From: Gallionellaceae bacterium
Lineage (GTDB): Bacteria; Pseudomonadota; Gammaproteobacteria; Burkholderiales; Gallionellaceae
Reading direction: 5' to 3'
DNA length: 11,981 nucleotides
Assembly: GCA_003445795.1 (NCBI GenBank)
Contig: DMCN01000116.1
Location: 1 to 11,981 of the forward strand
Made by a program: the position numbers and the translations under genes. This document shows, in pieces, positions 11,035 to 11,981 of this stretch. The notes beneath the pieces are model-generated. The model had not been told where the DNA came from, ran no database searches, and saw only the letters and a program-made list of their open reading frames with translations. The first letter of the stretch is position 1, and each line of letters starts with the position of its first letter.

Positions 11035-11981
11035 ATGAAAATCGCAATCGCCGGAACCGGCTACGTCGGTCTCTCCAATGCCATGCTGCTGGCCCAGCAC
11101 AACGAGGTGGTGGCCATCGACATCATTCCCGAAAAAGTGGAGATGCTGAACCGCAAGCAGTCGCCCATCGAGGACGTGGAGATCGAGGACTACCTGGCGC
11201 ACAAGAAGCTGAACTTCAAGGCCACGCTGGACAAGCGCGAAGCCTACACCGGTGCGGAATACGTCATCATCGCCACACCCACCGATTACGACCCCGAGAC
11301 CAACTACTTCAATACCAAATCCATCGAGGCGGTGATCAAGGACGTGCAGAGTATCAATCCGCAGGCGGTGATGATCATCAAGTCGACCATCCCCGTCGGT
11401 TACACAACCAAACTCAGGGAGCAGATGAAGTGCGACAACCTCATCTTCTCGCCCGAGTTTCTGCGCGAAGGTCGCGCGCTGTACGACAACCTGCATCCCT
11501 CGCGCATCGTGGTCGGCGAGCGCTCCAAACGCGCCGAGACCTTTGCCAACCTGCTCAAACAGGGCGCGATCAAGCAGGATATCGCGGTGTTGTTCACCGA
11601 TTCCACCGAGGCCGAAGCGATCAAGCTGTTTGCCAACACCTATCTGGCCATGCGCGTCGCCTACTTCAACGAGCTGGACACCTATGCCGCCACCCACGGA
11701 CTGGATACCAAGCAGATCATCCAGGGTGTGAGCCTCGACCCGCGCATCGGCGACCACTACAACAACCCCTCGTTCGGCTACGGCGGCTATTGTCTGCCCA
11801 AGGACACCAAGCAACTGCTGGCGAACTACAGTGATGTGCCGCAGAACCTCATTCACGCCATTGTCGAGTCCAACACCACGCGCAAGGATTTCGTGGCGGA
11901 CAGCATCCTCAAGCGCAACCCCAAGGTGGTCGGCATCCACCGTCTGGTGATGAAGAGCGGCTCCGACAACTTCCGCTCCTC
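11035..11981 (+). CDS. ugd: Ugd, UDP-glucose 6-dehydrogenase (3' end outside the window)
   Basis: Ugd oxidises UDP-glucose to UDP-glucuronate with two NAD+, supplying precursors for capsule, exopolysaccharide or lipid A modification. The visible 315 codons cover most of an E. coli-type enzyme of about 388 residues, with strong resemblance throughout. The NAD-binding loop is GTGYVGLS (7-14). Further motifs are ATPTDYDPETNYFNT, KSTIPVGYT, SPEFLREG, AIKLFANTYLAMRVAYFNEL with the catalytic-region Lys, and the catalytic Cys253 in GYGGYCLPKDTKQLL. The window ends in MKSGSDNFRSS. There is no frameshift in the visible part. ATG 11035 gives the exact expected N-terminus; the Shine-Dalgarno is weak (GGATAAG). 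A long frame on the opposite strand is only its shadow. Confidence 0.97.
   Translation, partial: MKIAIAGTGYVGLSNAMLLAQHNEVVAIDIIPEKVEMLNRKQSPIEDVEIEDYLAHKKLNFKATLDKREAYTGAEYVIIATPTDYDPETNYFNTKSIEAVIKDVQSINPQAVMIIKSTIPVGYTTKLREQMKCDNLIFSPEFLREGRALYDNLHPSRIVVGERSKRAETFANLLKQGAIKQDIAVLFTDSTEAEAIKLFANTYLAMRVAYFNELDTYAATHGLDTKQIIQGVSLDPRIGDHYNNPSFGYGGYCLPKDTKQLLANYSDVPQNLIHAIVESNTTRKDFVADSILKRNPKVVGIHRLVMKSGSDNFRS

Noticed and set aside
11005..11940. 311-codon minus-strand open frame antisense to ugd
   Set aside because: Ugd on the plus strand is unmistakable; the antisense frame is repetitive in Val, Gly and His and matches nothing I know.
1..11981. CRISPR array, insertion sequence, phage or toxin-antitoxin system
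   Set aside because: No spaced direct repeats, transposase or integrase motifs, or small toxin-like gene pairs were seen on either strand, and the tRNA at position 1 has no adjacent integrase or repeated attachment site.

Overview
The window looks like chromosomal DNA of a betaproteobacterium, possibly of the Nitrosomonadales/Gallionellaceae group. That placement is an impression from protein resemblance (dapA-bamC order, RoxA, PrxQ, SlyD, E. coli-type Ugd) and was not computed. The content is mostly ordinary core genome. I see no insertion sequence, phage gene, CRISPR array or rRNA, and no stretch of more than 300 bases without a gene.

The layout alternates direction in short modules. Positions 1-947 (+) hold the 3' end of a tRNA, probably tRNA-Ser, then a YfaZ-like outer-membrane protein and a small exported coiled-coil protein. 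Positions 987-3004 (-) hold feoB and feoA (ferrous iron uptake). Divergent to them are dapA, a short bamC and a YycJ/WalJ-type metallo-beta-lactamase-fold gene (3113-5395, +), ending in a strong bidirectional terminator. From the other side of that terminator come a tiny alanine-rich lipoprotein (5462-5620, -), an uncharacterised gene (5753-6244, -) and roxA (6241-7389, -). Divergent to roxA are a PrxQ/Bcp peroxiredoxin and slyD (7465-8429, +), again ending in a shared terminator. Next come an uncharacterised acidic protein and a GT-B-like glycosyltransferase (8494-10051, -). Last are an orphan LolD/YbbA-type ABC ATPase and the first 315 codons of ugd (10208-11981, +).

Genes within modules are tightly packed. 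There are 4-base ATGA stop/start overlaps at feoA/feoB, roxA/downstream gene and prxQ/slyD, and a 1-base TGATG overlap at dapA/bamC, so translational coupling is likely. Several modules share envelope or stress themes: iron import, diaminopimelate for peptidoglycan, outer-membrane assembly, peroxide detoxification with metal-binding proline isomerisation, and UDP-glucuronate for surface polysaccharide.

The points most worth a second look are regulatory or concern uncharacterised genes. roxA has a consensus -10 box placed so that its mRNA should be leaderless, back to back with the peroxiredoxin promoter. A perfect 12-bp palindrome lies in the spacer of a predicted feoAB promoter. A TAGAATG -10 element recurs in four intergenic regions. 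An unannotated 52-residue lipoprotein has codon bias typical of highly expressed genes. An unknown protein is coupled to the ribosomal oxygenase RoxA. I found no clear multi-gene system that I would call undescribed.
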